Below are positions 38,501-51,316 of a stretch of DNA of 64,000 nucleotides, piece by piece (within the stretch, counting starts at the first letter, position 1; each line of letters opens with the position of its first letter). This DNA is from Arenicola marina (lineage: Eukaryota > Annelida > Polychaeta > Arenicolidae), in contig OZ025261.1 of the NCBI GenBank assembly GCA_964019135.1, forward strand, positions 31,170,029-31,234,028. Direction: 5' to 3'. The position numbers and the translations under genes are program-made. The notes beneath the pieces are model-generated. The model did no database searches. It was not told where the DNA came from and saw nothing but the letters and a program-made list of their open reading frames with translations.

Positions 38501-41500
38501 GACATTTCGTTATAACCTGGGGAAATCGCTGCTCCTAGAGACATTTCGTTATAACCTGGGGATATCGCTGCTCGGGGAGACATTTCGTTATAGCCTGGGG
38601 ATATCGCTGCTCCTAGAGACATTTCGTTATAACCTGGGGAAATCGCTGCTCCTAGAGACATTTCGTTATAACCTGGGGATATCGCTGCTCGGGGAGACAT
38701 TTCGTTATAACCTGGGGATATCGCTGCTCCTAGAGACATTTCGTTATAACCTGGGGAAATCGCTGCTCCTAGAGACATTTCGTTATAACCTGGGGATATC
38801 GCTGCTCGGGGAGACATTTCGTTATAACCTGGGGATATCGCTGCTCCTAGAGACATTTCGTTATAACCTGGGGAAATCGCTGCTCCTAGAGACATTTCGT
38901 TATAACCTGGGGATATCGCTGCTCGGGGAGACATTTCGTTATAACCTGGGGATATCGCTGCTCCTAGAGACATTTCGTTATAACCTGGGGATATCGCTGC
39001 TCCTAGAGACATTTCGTTATAACCTGGGGATATCGCTGCTCGGGGAGACATTTCGTTATAGCCTGGGGATATCGCTGCTCCTAGAGACATTTCGTTATAA
39101 CCTGGGGATATCGCTGCTCCCAGGGACATTTCGTTATAACCTGGGGATATCGCTGCTCGGGGAGACATTTCGTTATAACCTGGGGATATCGCTGCTCCTA
39201 GAGACATTTCGTTATAACCTGGGGATATCGCTGCTCGGGGAGACATTTCGTTATAACCTGGGGATATCGCTGCTCGGGGAGACATTTCGTTATAACCTGG
39301 GGATATCGCTGCTCCTAGAGACATTTCGTTATAACCTGGGGAAATCGCTGCTCCTAGAGACATTTCGTTATAACCTGGGGATATCGCTGCTTGGGGAGAC
39401 ATTTCGTTATAGCCTCGGGATATCGCTGCTCCTAGAGACATTTCGTTATAACCTCGGGATATCGCTGCTCGGGGAGACATTTCGTTATAGCCTGGGGAAA
39501 TCGCTGCTCCTAGAGACATTTCGTTATAACCTGGGGATATCGCTGCTTGGGGAGACATTTCGTTATAACCTGGGGATATCGCTGCTCCTAGAGACATTTC
39601 GTTATAACCTGGGGATATCGCTGCTCCTAGAGACATTTCGTTATAACCTGGGGATATCGCTGCTCGGGGAGACATTTCGTTATAACCTGGGGATATCGCT
39701 GCTTGGGGAGACATTTCGTTATAACCTGGGGATATCGCTGCTCCTAGAGACATTTCGTTATAACCTGGGGATATCGCTGCTCCTAGAGACATTTCGTTAT
39801 AACCTGGGGATATCGCTGCTCGGGGAGACATTTCGTTATAACCTGGGGATATCGCTGCTTGGGGAGACATTTCGTTATAACCTGGGGATATCGCTGCTCC
39901 TAGAGACATTTCGTTATAACCTGGGGATATCGCTGCTCCTAGAGACATTTCGTTATAACCTGGGGATATCGCTGCTCCTAGAGACATTTCGTTATAACCT
40001 GGGGATATCGCTGCTCGGGGAGACATTTCGTTATAACCTGGGGATATCGCTGCTCCCAGGGACATTTCGTTATAACCTGGGGATATCGCTGCTCGGGGAG
40101 ACATTTCGTTATAACCTGGGGATATCGCTGCTCGGGGAGACATTTCGTTATAACCTGGGGATATCGCTGCTCCTAGAGACATTTCGTTATAACCTGGGGA
40201 TATCGCTGCTCGGGGAGACATTTCGTTATAACCTGAGGATATCGCTGCTCCTAGAGACATTTCGTTATAACCTGGGGATTTCGCTGCTCCTAGAGACATT
40301 TCGTTATAACCTGGGGATATCGCTGCTCGGGGAGACATTTCGTTATAACCTGGGGATATCGCTGCTCGGGGAGACATTTCGTTATAACCTGGGGATATCG
40401 CTGCTCGGGGAGACATTTCGTTATAACCTGGGGATATCGCTGCTCCTAGAGACATTTCGTTATAACCTGGGGATATCGCTGCTCGGGGAGACATTTCGTT
40501 ATAACCTGGGGATATCGCTGCTCCTAGAGACATTTCGTTATAACCTGGGGATATCGCTGCTCGGGGAGACATTTCGTTATAACCTGGGGATATCGCTGCT
40601 CCTAGAGACATTTCGTTATAACCTGGGGATATCGCTGCTCGGGGAGACATTTCGTTATAACCTGGGGATATCGCTGCTCCTAGAGACATTTCGTTATAAC
40701 CTGGGGATATTGCTGCTTGGGGAGACATTTCGTTATAGCCTGGGGAAATCGCTGCTCCTAGAGACATTTCGTTATAACCTGGGGATATCGCTGCTCGGGG
40801 AGACATTTCGTTATAACCTGGGGATATCGCTGCTCCTAGAGACATTTCGTTATAACCTGGGGATTTCGCTGCTCCTAGAGACATTTCGTTATAACCTAGG
40901 GATATCGCTGCTTGGGGAGACATTTCGTTATAACCTGGGGATATCGCTGCTCCTAGAGACATTTCGTTATAACCTGGGGATTTCGCTGCTCCTAGAGACA
41001 TTTCGTTATAACCTAGGGATATCGCTGCTTGGGGAGACATTTCGTTATAACCTAGGGATATCGCTGCTCCTAGAGACATTTCGTTATAACCTGGGGATAT
41101 CGCTGCTCCTAGAGACATTTCGTTATAACCTGGGGATATCACTGCTCCAAGAGACATTTCGTTATAACCTGGGGATATCGCTGCTCCCAGGGACATTTCG
41201 TTATAACCTGGGGATATCGCTGCTCCTAGAGACATTTCGTTATAACCTGGGGATATCGCTGCTCCCAGGGACATTTCGTTATAACCTGGGGAAATCGCTG
41301 CTCCTAGAGACATTTCGTTATAACCTGGGGATATCGCTGCTCCTAGAGACATTTCGTTATAACCTGGGGATATCGCTGCTCCTAGAGACATTTCGTTATA
41401 ACCTGGGGATATCGCTGCTCCTAGAGACATTTCGTTATAACCTGGGGATATCGCTGCTTGGGGAGACATTTCGTTATAACCTGGGGATATCGCTGCTCCT

Positions 41501-43650
41501 AGAGACATTTCGTTATAACCTGGGGATATCGCTGCTCCTAGAGACATTTCGTTATAACCTGGGGATATCGCTGCTCCCAGGGACATTTCGTTATAACCTG
41601 GGGAAATCGCTGCTCCTAGAGACATTTCGTTATAACCTGGGGATATCGCTGCTCCTAGAGACATTTCGTTATAACCTGGGGAAATCGCTTCTCCTAGAGA
41701 CATTTCGTTATAACCTGGGGATATCGCTGCCCGGGGAGACATTTCGTTATAACCTGGGGATATCGCTGCTCCCAGGGACATTTCGTTATAACCTGGGGAA
41801 ATCGCTGCTCCTAGAGACATTTCGTTATAACCTGGGGATATCGCTGCTCCTAGAGACATTTCGTTATAACCTGGGGATATCGCTGCTCCTAGAGACATTT
41901 CGTTATAACCTGGGGATATCGCTGCTCCTAGAGACATTTCGTTATAACCTGGAGAAATCGCTGCTCCTAGAGACATTTCGTTATAACCTGGGGATATCGC
42001 TGCTCGGGGAGACATTTCGTTATAACCTGGGGAAATCGCTGCTCCTAGAGACATTTCGTTATAACTTGGGGAAATCGCTGCTCCCAGAGACATTTCGTTA
42101 TAACCTGGGGATATCGCTGCTCCAAGAGACATTTCGTTATAACATGGGGAAATCGCTGCTCCTAGAGACATTTCGTTATAACCTCGGGATATCGCTGCTT
42201 GGGGAGACATTTCGTTATAACCCAGGGATATCGCTGCTCCTAGAGACATTTCGTTATAACCTGGGGAAATCGCTGCTCCTAGAGACATTTCGTTATAACC
42301 TGGGGATATCACTGCTCCTAGAGACATTTCGTTATAACCTGGGGATATCGCTGCTCCTAGAGACATTTCGTTATAACCTGGGGAAATCGCTGCTCCTAGA
42401 GACATTTCGTTATAACCTGGGGAAATCGCTGCTCCTAGAGACATTTCGTTATAACCTGGGGATATCACTGCTCCTAGAGACATTTCGTTATAACCTGGGG
42501 ATATCGCTGCTCCTAGAGACATTTCGTTATAACCTGGGGATATCGCTGCTCCAAGAGACATTTCGTTATAACCTCGGGATATCGCTGCTTGGGGAGACAT
42601 TTCGTTATAACCCAGGGATATCACTGCTCCTAGAGACATTTCGTTATAACCTGGGGATATCACTGCTCCTAGAGACATTTCGTTATAACCTGGGGATATC
42701 GCTGCTCCAAGAGACATTTCGTTATAACCTCGGGATATCGCTGCTTGGGGAGACATTTCGTTATAACCCAGGGATATCGCTGCTCCTAGAGACATTTCGT
42801 TATAACCTGGGGATATCGCTGCTTGGGGAGACATTTCGTTATAACCTGGGGATATCGCTGCTCGGGGAGACATTTCGTTATAACCTGGGGAAATCGCTGC
42901 TCCTAGAGACATTTCGTTATAACTTGGGGAAATCGCTGCTCCCAGAGACATTTCGTTATAACCTGGGGATATCGCTGCTCCAAGAGACATTTCGTTATAA
43001 CATGGGGAAATCGCTGCTCCTAGAGACATTTCGTTATAACCTCGGGATATCGCTGCTTGGGGAGACATTTCGTTATAACCCAGGGATATCGCTGCTCCTA
43101 GAGACATTTCGTTATAACCTGGGGAAATCGCTGCTCCTAGAGACATTTCGTTATAACCTGGGGATATCGCTGCTCCAAGAGACATTTCGTTATAACCTGG
43201 GGAAATCGCTGCTCCTAGAGACATTTCGTTATAACCTGGGGATATCGCTGCTCGGGGAGACATTTCGTTATAACCTGGGGAAATCGCTGCTCCTAGAGAC
43301 ATTTCGTTATAACTTGGGGATATCGCTGCTCCCAGAGACATTTCGTTATAACCTGGGGATATCGCTGCTCCTAGAGACATTTCGTTATAACCTGGGGATA
43401 TCGCTGCTCGGGGAGACATTTCGTTATAACCTGGGGAAATCGCTGCTCCTAGAGACATTTCGTTATAACCTCGGGAAATCGCTGCTCGGGGAGACATTTC
43501 GTTATAACCCAGGGATATCGCTGCTTGGGAAGACATTTCGTTATAGCCTGGGGATATCGCTGCTCCTAGAGACATTTCGTTATAGCCTGGGGATATCGCT
43601 GCTTCTAGATACATCTTATTATAACCTAATGATACCCACTGCTTCCAGAC
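35522..43650. repeat. 39-bp minisatellite, about 208 copies, open on both strands
   Basis: The unit is 39 bp (landmarks gagacatttcgttataacct and ggggatatcgctgct) and keeps 3-base register for 8.1 kb. The variable part is mostly two classes, ctcctagag and ctcggggag, plus cttgggg, ctcccag and ctccaag; ggggaaatcg and tatagcctgg variants are scattered. Frames run through both strands: plus 35,541-43,724 (repeat NLGISLLLETFRY) and minus 43,659-35,503 (repeat SPGYNEMSLGAAI). Edge units are degenerate, as expected for an array maintained by unequal exchange. An 858-bp (22-unit) block recurs: 42,063 region versus 42,921 region. I regard it as a satellite; a coding role on the minus strand is not excluded and is discussed as a finding. 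Confidence 0.96.
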
Positions 43651-45215
43651 ACGTCTCAATAGGTAACTTGAACATGGATGGGGGGGGGGGGGTGCTTCTA
43701 TATTGCTACTATATGTACAACTGATTAAATAACTAGGACAATTCTGGTTCTATATGGATACCTTTAATCACAAAAAACAATCCTCATCGAGCCTTGCCGG
43801 TGGGGAGATTCGAAACCAATAACTATAGCTTTCGCTTATCCCGTAATTCCACAGGTGCGGAAGCACTACTCCCGAGAATGGATTGCAACATCCAGCTTCA
43901 TCTATTTATCTATTTTAAACACTCCCACGGGAAGCAAACAGCCACCTTTCTACGTTAGAGATACGGGTACACAAAGGTGGCTCAAAACATCATTCCTCCC
44001 ACCCGGTGACATTATACGCGTCGATACAGCCATCCTAATTAATTTTGTTTATAAATACAAAAACGCCTGTCGATAGACCATTAGCGAATTCTACGCAAAG
44101 CCATCCGAGTAGATCCTTATATTACATTCCAAAAACCAATTAAGGATGTACCTGACATATCCATATCACAGTGACCTTCACAGACGGAAATGTAACCTTG
44201 CGCGCCCAAGCGGCGTGCAGATCATTATATTAAGCACAGAATCACTGCGTCAAGTCCAACATGTATATATATATATACAACAGGCGTCTGGATGAATGCG
44301 AACCAAGCCGCCTAAACAGCGAGAAGACACGCGGAGGGTCACAACATAAAGGGATTTAAGATTCCAAGGCGACGTACGTCAGCGTATTAAAACGCCACGG
44401 ACCCAGCCATAAAGACTGACAACAAGTCCCGCCGTCTTTTAGTGTAAAAACAGGAGCCCAAACGCGGGAGAATCTACCGAGAACTGATGAATAATTCACC
44501 AATCATTCCACGGGCCATCCCACTGAATACGGCCGGTGCCGGCTTTGCCCTGCAGGTGGCGTTTCTCTGCCGCCAACGGTCAGCCGAATGTCGGGTGTTA
44601 CTGGGGGGCCACGCGCTGGACATCTTAGTGTTACTTGGGACAGACCTTCAATAATGGTCAGCCATGGTCAGTCATACAGAGGAAAGAGTGGGGGGGGGGG
44701 GGGGAGAGAGGTCCATCTATCTTTCTTGTCAGAGCCCTCGAAATTAACTATCGCTTTAAACGCTAGGCACAAGTAATGCATGAGCTATACTGAATTAATG
44801 GTTAAGGGGGATTATACAGATGCGGTAGCCTTACAATTCGTTGTGGCTATTCAATTTTATGTGTTTGCTTAGGTTGACATGAGCTCATCTGGGTGAAGCT
44901 TGGTTCCATCTCTGAAACCTGGAAGCTCCGCCATCAAGCTTGAAGCTAGGCAGAAGGGGATGGGGTGGGGTGATAATTGATGGTCTGTCTTTAACACAAG
45001 ACCGAGTTAATTGTGTAGTTTTTGACGATATCCCTAAATTGTAAAATGTTACCCTTTCTTGAATTCCGAATGCAAGTATACAACTATCTCATAATTTATA
45101 TATGTCAGACAGATAACTTAACCAAACAAGCTGAAGTTTATTATATACTATAATATGTGTATGGTATATTAACATGTGGCCCCTCAGGCCATCGCCGGTT
45201 ACTATGATGAGACAA
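43651..45215. other. Unique sequence after the 39-bp array
   Basis: No gene supported. Contains a G-run at 43,680-43,691 and another at 44,690-44,703, a TA-repeat near 44,265-44,277, and otherwise ordinary AT-rich sequence. Confidence 0.55.
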
Positions 45216-45220
45216 TGCAA

Positions 45221-45253
45221 GTGACGTCACTTCCGGAGACATCCCAGCACGTG
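45221..45253. promoter_or_regulatory. CRE-ETS composite plus E-box, possible promoter
   Basis: GTGACGTCACTTCCGG joins a full CRE (TGACGTCA) to an ETS site (ACTTCCGG, reverse of CCGGAAGT), and a palindromic E-box CACGTG follows at 45,248. This adjacency is typical of CpG-rich animal promoters. I could not identify an associated exon on either side, and the surroundings are not strikingly GC-rich. Confidence 0.35.
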
Positions 45254-46100
45254 TCAAGGAAGCGCATATCTGCAGAGCCATCCACTACACGATTTAAGCA
45301 TTCTGACAATGACAGCAGAGAGCCTCCTAAAGTCGATGACTAGTTCTATAAAAACTGGCCAGACTTTCCAGACGCGGTAAGCTTATCTCTATAGATGGCG
45401 TACTAAACACAAACCAGACATTTATATTTAACAACACGTCCACGACACCATGTAAGTGGGCGAGCCTTATCGGATATATATAGGCCATTCATCTCGGTTC
45501 ATGTCTCGTTAATACGTTTGATGTTCTTTCATACACGGCATGCGAATACCCTTGATCTTCTTCATCCGCTGGCCAGAGACTAAAGCCCGAAACGATAAAA
45601 TGTCATCCCTTATCGTAACCTGACCTCCCCCCCCCCCCCTCCTCCCCGCAGCTCCCGTTTTGACAAGCGTTTTTATAACAAATAATTAATTTTATATTAT
45701 TCCCCCATCCCATTGGTCACTATTAGAGCACCTGCCATTAAAACCAGTGAACATCTATTCTCTACGGTAACTCCTTACTGTATCTGATACCATTAAAACC
45801 AGTGACTAGCCATTTCTTATGATTACCCACCCGCCTTCCATTAGTAGCATCACTGGAGCCTTCTATTCCCACAGGTAACCCTCACTGGTCCCCCTCTCTT
45901 CCATTAAAATCAGCTGGACTCCCATTATCTTGGCCTGTCGCTCAGTGGGCTTCTCTTCTCGCTTGACCTTTACCACCCACCCCCTCCAACCCCAGGCACA
46001 CCTACTGCCATCTCATGTAAGACAGAAATCAGAAGAGCCACCAAGCAAAGAGACAAGACCAGCACTACTACCATACCCTTGACATCAGGAACACAAGCTA
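45254..46100. other. Unique sequence with short diverged direct repeats
   Basis: Between 45,730 and 45,930 the phrase ccattaaaaccagtga or close forms (ccattaaaaccagtgaac, ccattaaaaccagtgacta, ccattaaaatcagctgg) recurs with irregular spacing, suggesting an old degenerate repeat. A C-run lies at 45,626-45,642. No gene seen. Confidence 0.45.
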
Positions 46101-46105
46101 TACAT

Positions 46106-46170
46106 ATGGGGTTAGAACTGCCGGCGCGCCAAGCCAAGCGGTCCTGGGTTCGACTCCCGGTACCGACATC
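46106..46170 (+). mobile_element. tRNA-derived fragment with a B box
   Basis: GGTTCGACTCC at 46,147-46,157 is a perfect B box, followed by CGG and a few paired bases. Upstream ggggttagaactg could be a decayed A box, but no full cloverleaf can be drawn. Most likely the head of an old SINE; a real tRNA gene is unlikely. Confidence 0.4.
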
Positions 46171-46216
46171 ATGATTATCTTCTTTATTTCGGAACGATTG
46201 ATTCAGTCTCAATAGA

Positions 46217-46653
46217 CCGATCCACGCTGTCAATCACTCCTTGACGTCACTGTTGCTTTGTACTTCTTACTTGTACCTACAATCAGCTATGATTGTCAAT
46301 TTCATACGATTAACGAAAAAGCACTCAAAGACAGGCGGGGCTTAGCGTGGAGTGTGATGTTGGGCTTTGTACCCCAGGGGCTATATACGATGTGTCATTC
46401 GTGTCAACGTCATTTTCTCTGTAATCCTTGGATCCCGACACCAAACGCATCAACATGCCAGCCATAACGACTTTGAAGTACGACACCTCCCACCAGCTAA
46501 CAATACATCGATCCACACTCCGAGAAGAAGCGACATGCTGCTTTGTTTGTGGAACTTGTTTGTCGGACATAACGCACGTGGAAGACCTCTTTTCGCCACA
46601 TGATTGGATAAAGGCAACAGTGACGTCAATGAATGATTGACAGCCTGGATCGG
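46217..46653. repeat. Inverted-repeat pair, each arm carrying a CRE
   Basis: The left arm (46,217-46,259) and the reverse complement of the right arm (46,610-46,653) agree at about 39 of 43 positions, including gctgtcaatca and ttgacgtcactgttgc; each contains TGACGTCA. About 350 bp lie between. It could be a palindromic mobile element (no target-site duplication found) or two related promoters facing away from each other; a gattgg (CCAAT) lies next to the right arm. The frames inside show no recognised domain. Confidence 0.6.
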
Positions 46654-47539
46654 TGTATTCCGTTGATTTTCTCCGCCCGAGGGCGTGCCACACAAGTCTA
46701 TGAAACTGAGACACGTCATCTTCCCCTTCCGTGTCCTCTTCGTGTTAGTATATAACACGACAAAAACGCTCTACTCTCACCGCCCGACGCCGAGGCCAAA
46801 TTGACAAAAAATGTCAATCTATAATTTACTCTCCCGGGGTCGCTGGCCTGGAAAGTTACTCTACGATCCAAGTCACTTCCCACACGATTGGCATCTGTTA
46901 AGGTAAATGGAGGTTCTATAATCTAATAATATACCATGTGTTTTATAAATGGGATTTTGGTAATAGCCGCAGCAGAAGCAATATCTTATGATGGACGGGG
47001 AGAATAGCCATCATAGCAAGTTGAACTTTTACGATGGATGAGTGGATTGGGGTTTAAACCACCCACGTTTTGCGTGCACACGGGCTGAGCCGGCACTGAA
47101 CCCCCGGGGATACGAGATCAAAGAACGAAACGGCCCCAGAGATAATACATTCGCCATTACCCAAGCAGCAGAAAGATCTCATAGTGTTGCCCGGGTCGAG
47201 AGCGCATCGAAAGGCCACGGCGAGTTGAACTTTTGTGTACATAAGCAAATCCCTGGCAATGCCTCACTGCGGTTATATTGGATGACAGTAATCTGCGGCT
47301 TCCTTCGATACATAAGCAAAATCCAGCACACAAAGCCCCCACACATATAGTCCCGTCTCCTGGCTGATGTATGACGCCTAAGCGGTAGAATGTCTAATCT
47401 GCTGCTCGACCAAAATACCAACCCTGGCAGACAGAGATGATCTAGGGGGGGGGGGGGGGTAATAATATCGCGCGCTTTGACAGGGCGCTAGGGAAACGGA
47501 GGTCGGCATGGCATCATCTACAACTGGCCAGAAGACAGG
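46654..47539. other. Unique sequence before the 78-bp array
   Basis: No gene supported. A 102-codon plus frame at 47,042-47,350 has no recognisable domain. The short phrase gttgaactttt occurs twice (about 47,021 and 47,225). A G-run at 47,445-47,458 precedes the array. Confidence 0.5.
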
Positions 47540-50500
47540 AATACAAGGTCAAACTCGAACCCACGACGTAAGGCATCATAACAGAGCACAGACGAGTTTA
47601 TTCCCCAAGGAAGACAAGGTCAAACCTTGGACCGGAACCCACGACGTAAGGCATCATAACAGAGCACAGACGAGTTTATTCCCCAAGGAATACAAGGTCA
47701 AACCTTGGACTCGAACCCACGACGTAAGGCATCATAACAGAGCACAGACGAGTTTATTCCCCAAGGAAGACAAGGTCAAACTTTGGACCGGAACCCACGA
47801 CGTAAGGCATCATAACAGAGCACAGACGAGTTTATTCACTAAGGAAGACAAGGTCAAACCTTGGACCGGAACCCACGACGTAAAGGATAATAACAGAGCA
47901 CAGACGAGTTTATTCCCCAAGGAAGACAAGGTCAAACCTTGGACTCTAACCCACGACGTAAGGCATCATAACAGAGCACAGACGAGTTTATTCCCCAAGG
48001 AATACAAGGTCAAACCTTGGACTCGAACCCACGACGTAAGGGATAATAACATAGCACAGACGAGTTTATTCCCCAAGGAAGACAAGGTCAAACCTTGGAG
48101 CGGAACCCACGACGTAAGGCATCATAACAGAGCACAGACGAGTTTATTCACTAAGGAAGACAAGGTCAAACCTTGGACCGGAACCCACGACGTAAAGGAT
48201 AATAACAGAGCACAGACGAGTTTATTCCCCAAGGAAGACAAGGTCAAACCTTGGACCGGCCCCCACGACGTAAGGCATCATAACAGAGCACAGACGAGTT
48301 TATTCCCCAAGGAATACAAGGTCAAACCTTGGACCGGAACCCACGACGTAAAGGATAATAACAGAGCACAGACGAGTTTATTCACTAAGGAAGACAAGGT
48401 CAAACCTTGGACTCGAACCCACGACGTAAGGCATCATAACAGAGCACAGACGAGTTTATTCCCCAAGGAAGACAAGGTCAAACCTTGGACTCGAACCCAC
48501 GACGTAAGGGATAATAACATAGCACAGACGAGTTTATTCCCCAAGGAAGACAAGGTCAAACCTTGGACCGGAACCCACGACGTAAGGCATCATAACAGTG
48601 CACAGACGAGTTTATTCACTAAGGAAGACAAGGTCAAACCTTGGACTCGAACCCACGACGTAAGGCATCATAACAGAGCACAGACGAGTTTATTCCCTAA
48701 GGAAGACAAGGTCAAACCTTGGACCGGAACCCACGACGTAAGGCATCATAACAGAGCACAGACGAGTTTATTCCCCAAGGAATACAAGGTCAAACCTTGG
48801 ACTCGAACCCACGACGTAAGGGATAATAACAGAGCACAGACGAGTTTATTCCCCAAGGAAGACAAGGTCAAACCTTGGACCGGAACCCACGACGTAAGGC
48901 ATCATAACAGAGCACAGACGAGTTTATTCCCAAAGGAAGACAAGGTCAAACCTTGGACCGGAACCCACGACGTAAAGGATAATAACAGAGCACAGACGAG
49001 TTTATTCCCTAAGGAAGACAAGGTCAAACCTTGGACCGGAACCCACGACGTAAAGAATAATAACAGAGCACAGACGAGTTTATTCACTAAGGAAGACAAG
49101 GTCAAACCTTGGACTCAAACCCACGACGTAAGGCATCATAACAGAGCACAGACGAGTTTATTCCCCAAGGAATACAAGGTCAAACCTTGGACCGGAACCC
49201 ACGACGTAAAGGATAATAACAGAGCACAGACGAGTTTATTCACTAAGGAAGACAAGGTCAAACCTTGGACTCTAACCCACGACGTAAGGCATCATAACAG
49301 AGCACAGACGAGTTTATTCCCCAAGGAATACAAGGTCAAACCTTGGACTCGAACCCACGACGTAAGGCATCACAACAGAGCACAGACGAGTTTATTCACT
49401 AAGGAAGACAAGGTCAAACCTTGGACCGGAACCCACGACGTAAAGGATAAAAACAGAGCACAGACGAGTTTATTCACTAAGGAAGACAAGGTCAAACCTT
49501 AGACTCGAACCCACGACGTAAGGCATCACAACAGAGCACAGACGAGTTTATTCACTAAGGAAGACAAGGTCAAACCTTGGACCGGAACCCACGACGTAAG
49601 GCATCATAACAGAGCACAGACGAGTTTATTCCCCAAGGAATGCAAGGTCAAACCTTGGACCGGAACCCACGACGTAAGGCATCATAACAGAGCACCGACG
49701 AGTTTATTCCCCAAGGAATACAAGGTCAAACCTTGGACCGGAACCCACGACGTAAAGGATAATAACAGAGCACAGACGAGTTTATTCACTAAGGAAGACA
49801 AGGTCAAACCTTGGACTCGAACCCACGACGTAAGGCATCATAACAGAGCACAGACGAGTTTATTCCCCAAGGAAGACAAGGTCAAACCTTGGACTCGAAC
49901 CCACGACGTAAGGGATAATAACATAGCACAGACGAGTTTATTCCCCAAGGAAGACAAGGTCAAACCTTGGACCGGAACCCACGACGTAAGGCATCATAAC
50001 AGTGCACAGACGAGTTTATTCACTAAGGAAGACAAGGTCAAACCTTGGACTCGAACCCACGACGTAAGGCATCATAACAGAGCACAGACGAGTTTATTCC
50101 CTAAGGAAGACAAGGTCAAACCTTGGACCGGAACCCACGACGTAAGGCATTATAACAGAGCACAGACGAGTTTATTCCCCAAGGAATACAAGGTCAAACC
50201 TTGGACTCGAACCCACGACGTAAGGGATAATAACAGAGCACAGACGAGTTTATTCCCCAAGGAAGACAAGGTCACCCCTTGGACCGGAACCCACGACGTA
50301 AGGCATCATAACAGAGCACAGACGAGTTTATTCCCAAAGGAAGACAAGGTCAAACCTTGGACCGGAACCCACGACGTAAAGGATAATAACAGAGCACAGA
50401 CGAGTTTATTCCCTAAGGAAGACAAGGTCAAACCTTGGACCGGAACCCACGACGTAAAGAATAATAACAGAGCACAGACGAGTTTATTCACTAAGGAAGA

Positions 50501-51316
50501 CAAGGTCAAACCTTGGACTCGAACCCACGACGTAAGGCATCATAACAGAGCACAGACGAGTTTATTCCCCAAGGAATACAAGGTCAAACCTTGGACCGGA
50601 ACCCACGACGTAAAGGATAATAACAGAGCACAGACGAGTTTATTCACTAAGGAAGACAAGGTCAAACCTTGGACTCGAACCCACGACGTAAGGCATCACA
50701 ACAGAGCACAGACGAGTTTATTCACTAAGGAAGACAAGGTCAAACCTTGGACCGGAACCCACGACGTAAAGGATAAAAACAGAGCACAGACGAGTTTATT
50801 CACTAAGGAAGACAAGGTCAAACCTTGGACTCGAACCCACGACGTAAGGCATCACAACAGAGCACAGACGAGTTTATTCACTAAGGAAGACAAGGTCAAA
50901 CCTTGGACCGGAACCCACGACGTAAGGCATCATAACAGAGCACAGACGAGTTTATTCCCTAAGGAAGACAAGGTCAAACCTTGGACCGGAACCCACGACG
51001 TAAGGCATCATAACAGAGCACAGACGAGTTTATTCACTAAGGAAGACAAGGTCAAACCTTGGACCGGAACCCACGACGTAAAGGATAATAACAGAGCACA
51101 GACGAGTTTATTCACTAAGGAAGACAAGGTCAAACCTTGGACTCTAACCCACGACGTAAGGCATCATAATAGAGCACAGACGAGTTTATTCCCCAAGGAA
51201 TACAAGGTCAAACCTTGGACCGGAACCCAGGACGTAAAGGATAATAACAGAGCACAGACGAGTTTATTCACTAAGGAAGACAAGGTAAAACCTTGGACTC
51301 GAACCCACGACGTTAT
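47540..51316. repeat. 78-bp minisatellite, about 48 copies, with minus-strand B boxes
   Basis: The unit is 78 bp with landmarks cataacagagcacagacgag, tttattccccaaggaaga and caaggtcaaaccttgga. On the minus strand units with ggactcgaaccc read GGTTCGAGTCC, a perfect Pol III B box; by eye about 15 units have it, the others mostly GGTTCCGGTCC. No A box is seen in the unit. A block of about 1.0 kb (from about 48,270) recurs at an offset of 1,404 bp (18 units). As 78 is a multiple of 3, frames stay open (plus 47,508-49,502, 664 codons); I treat these as non-coding. The unit may derive from a SINE head. Confidence 0.95.

Noticed and set aside
47508-49502. 664-codon plus-strand frame in the 78-bp array
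   Set aside because: It is the 26-codon translation of the unit; it ends where one unit has a point change, and the unit looks SINE-derived.
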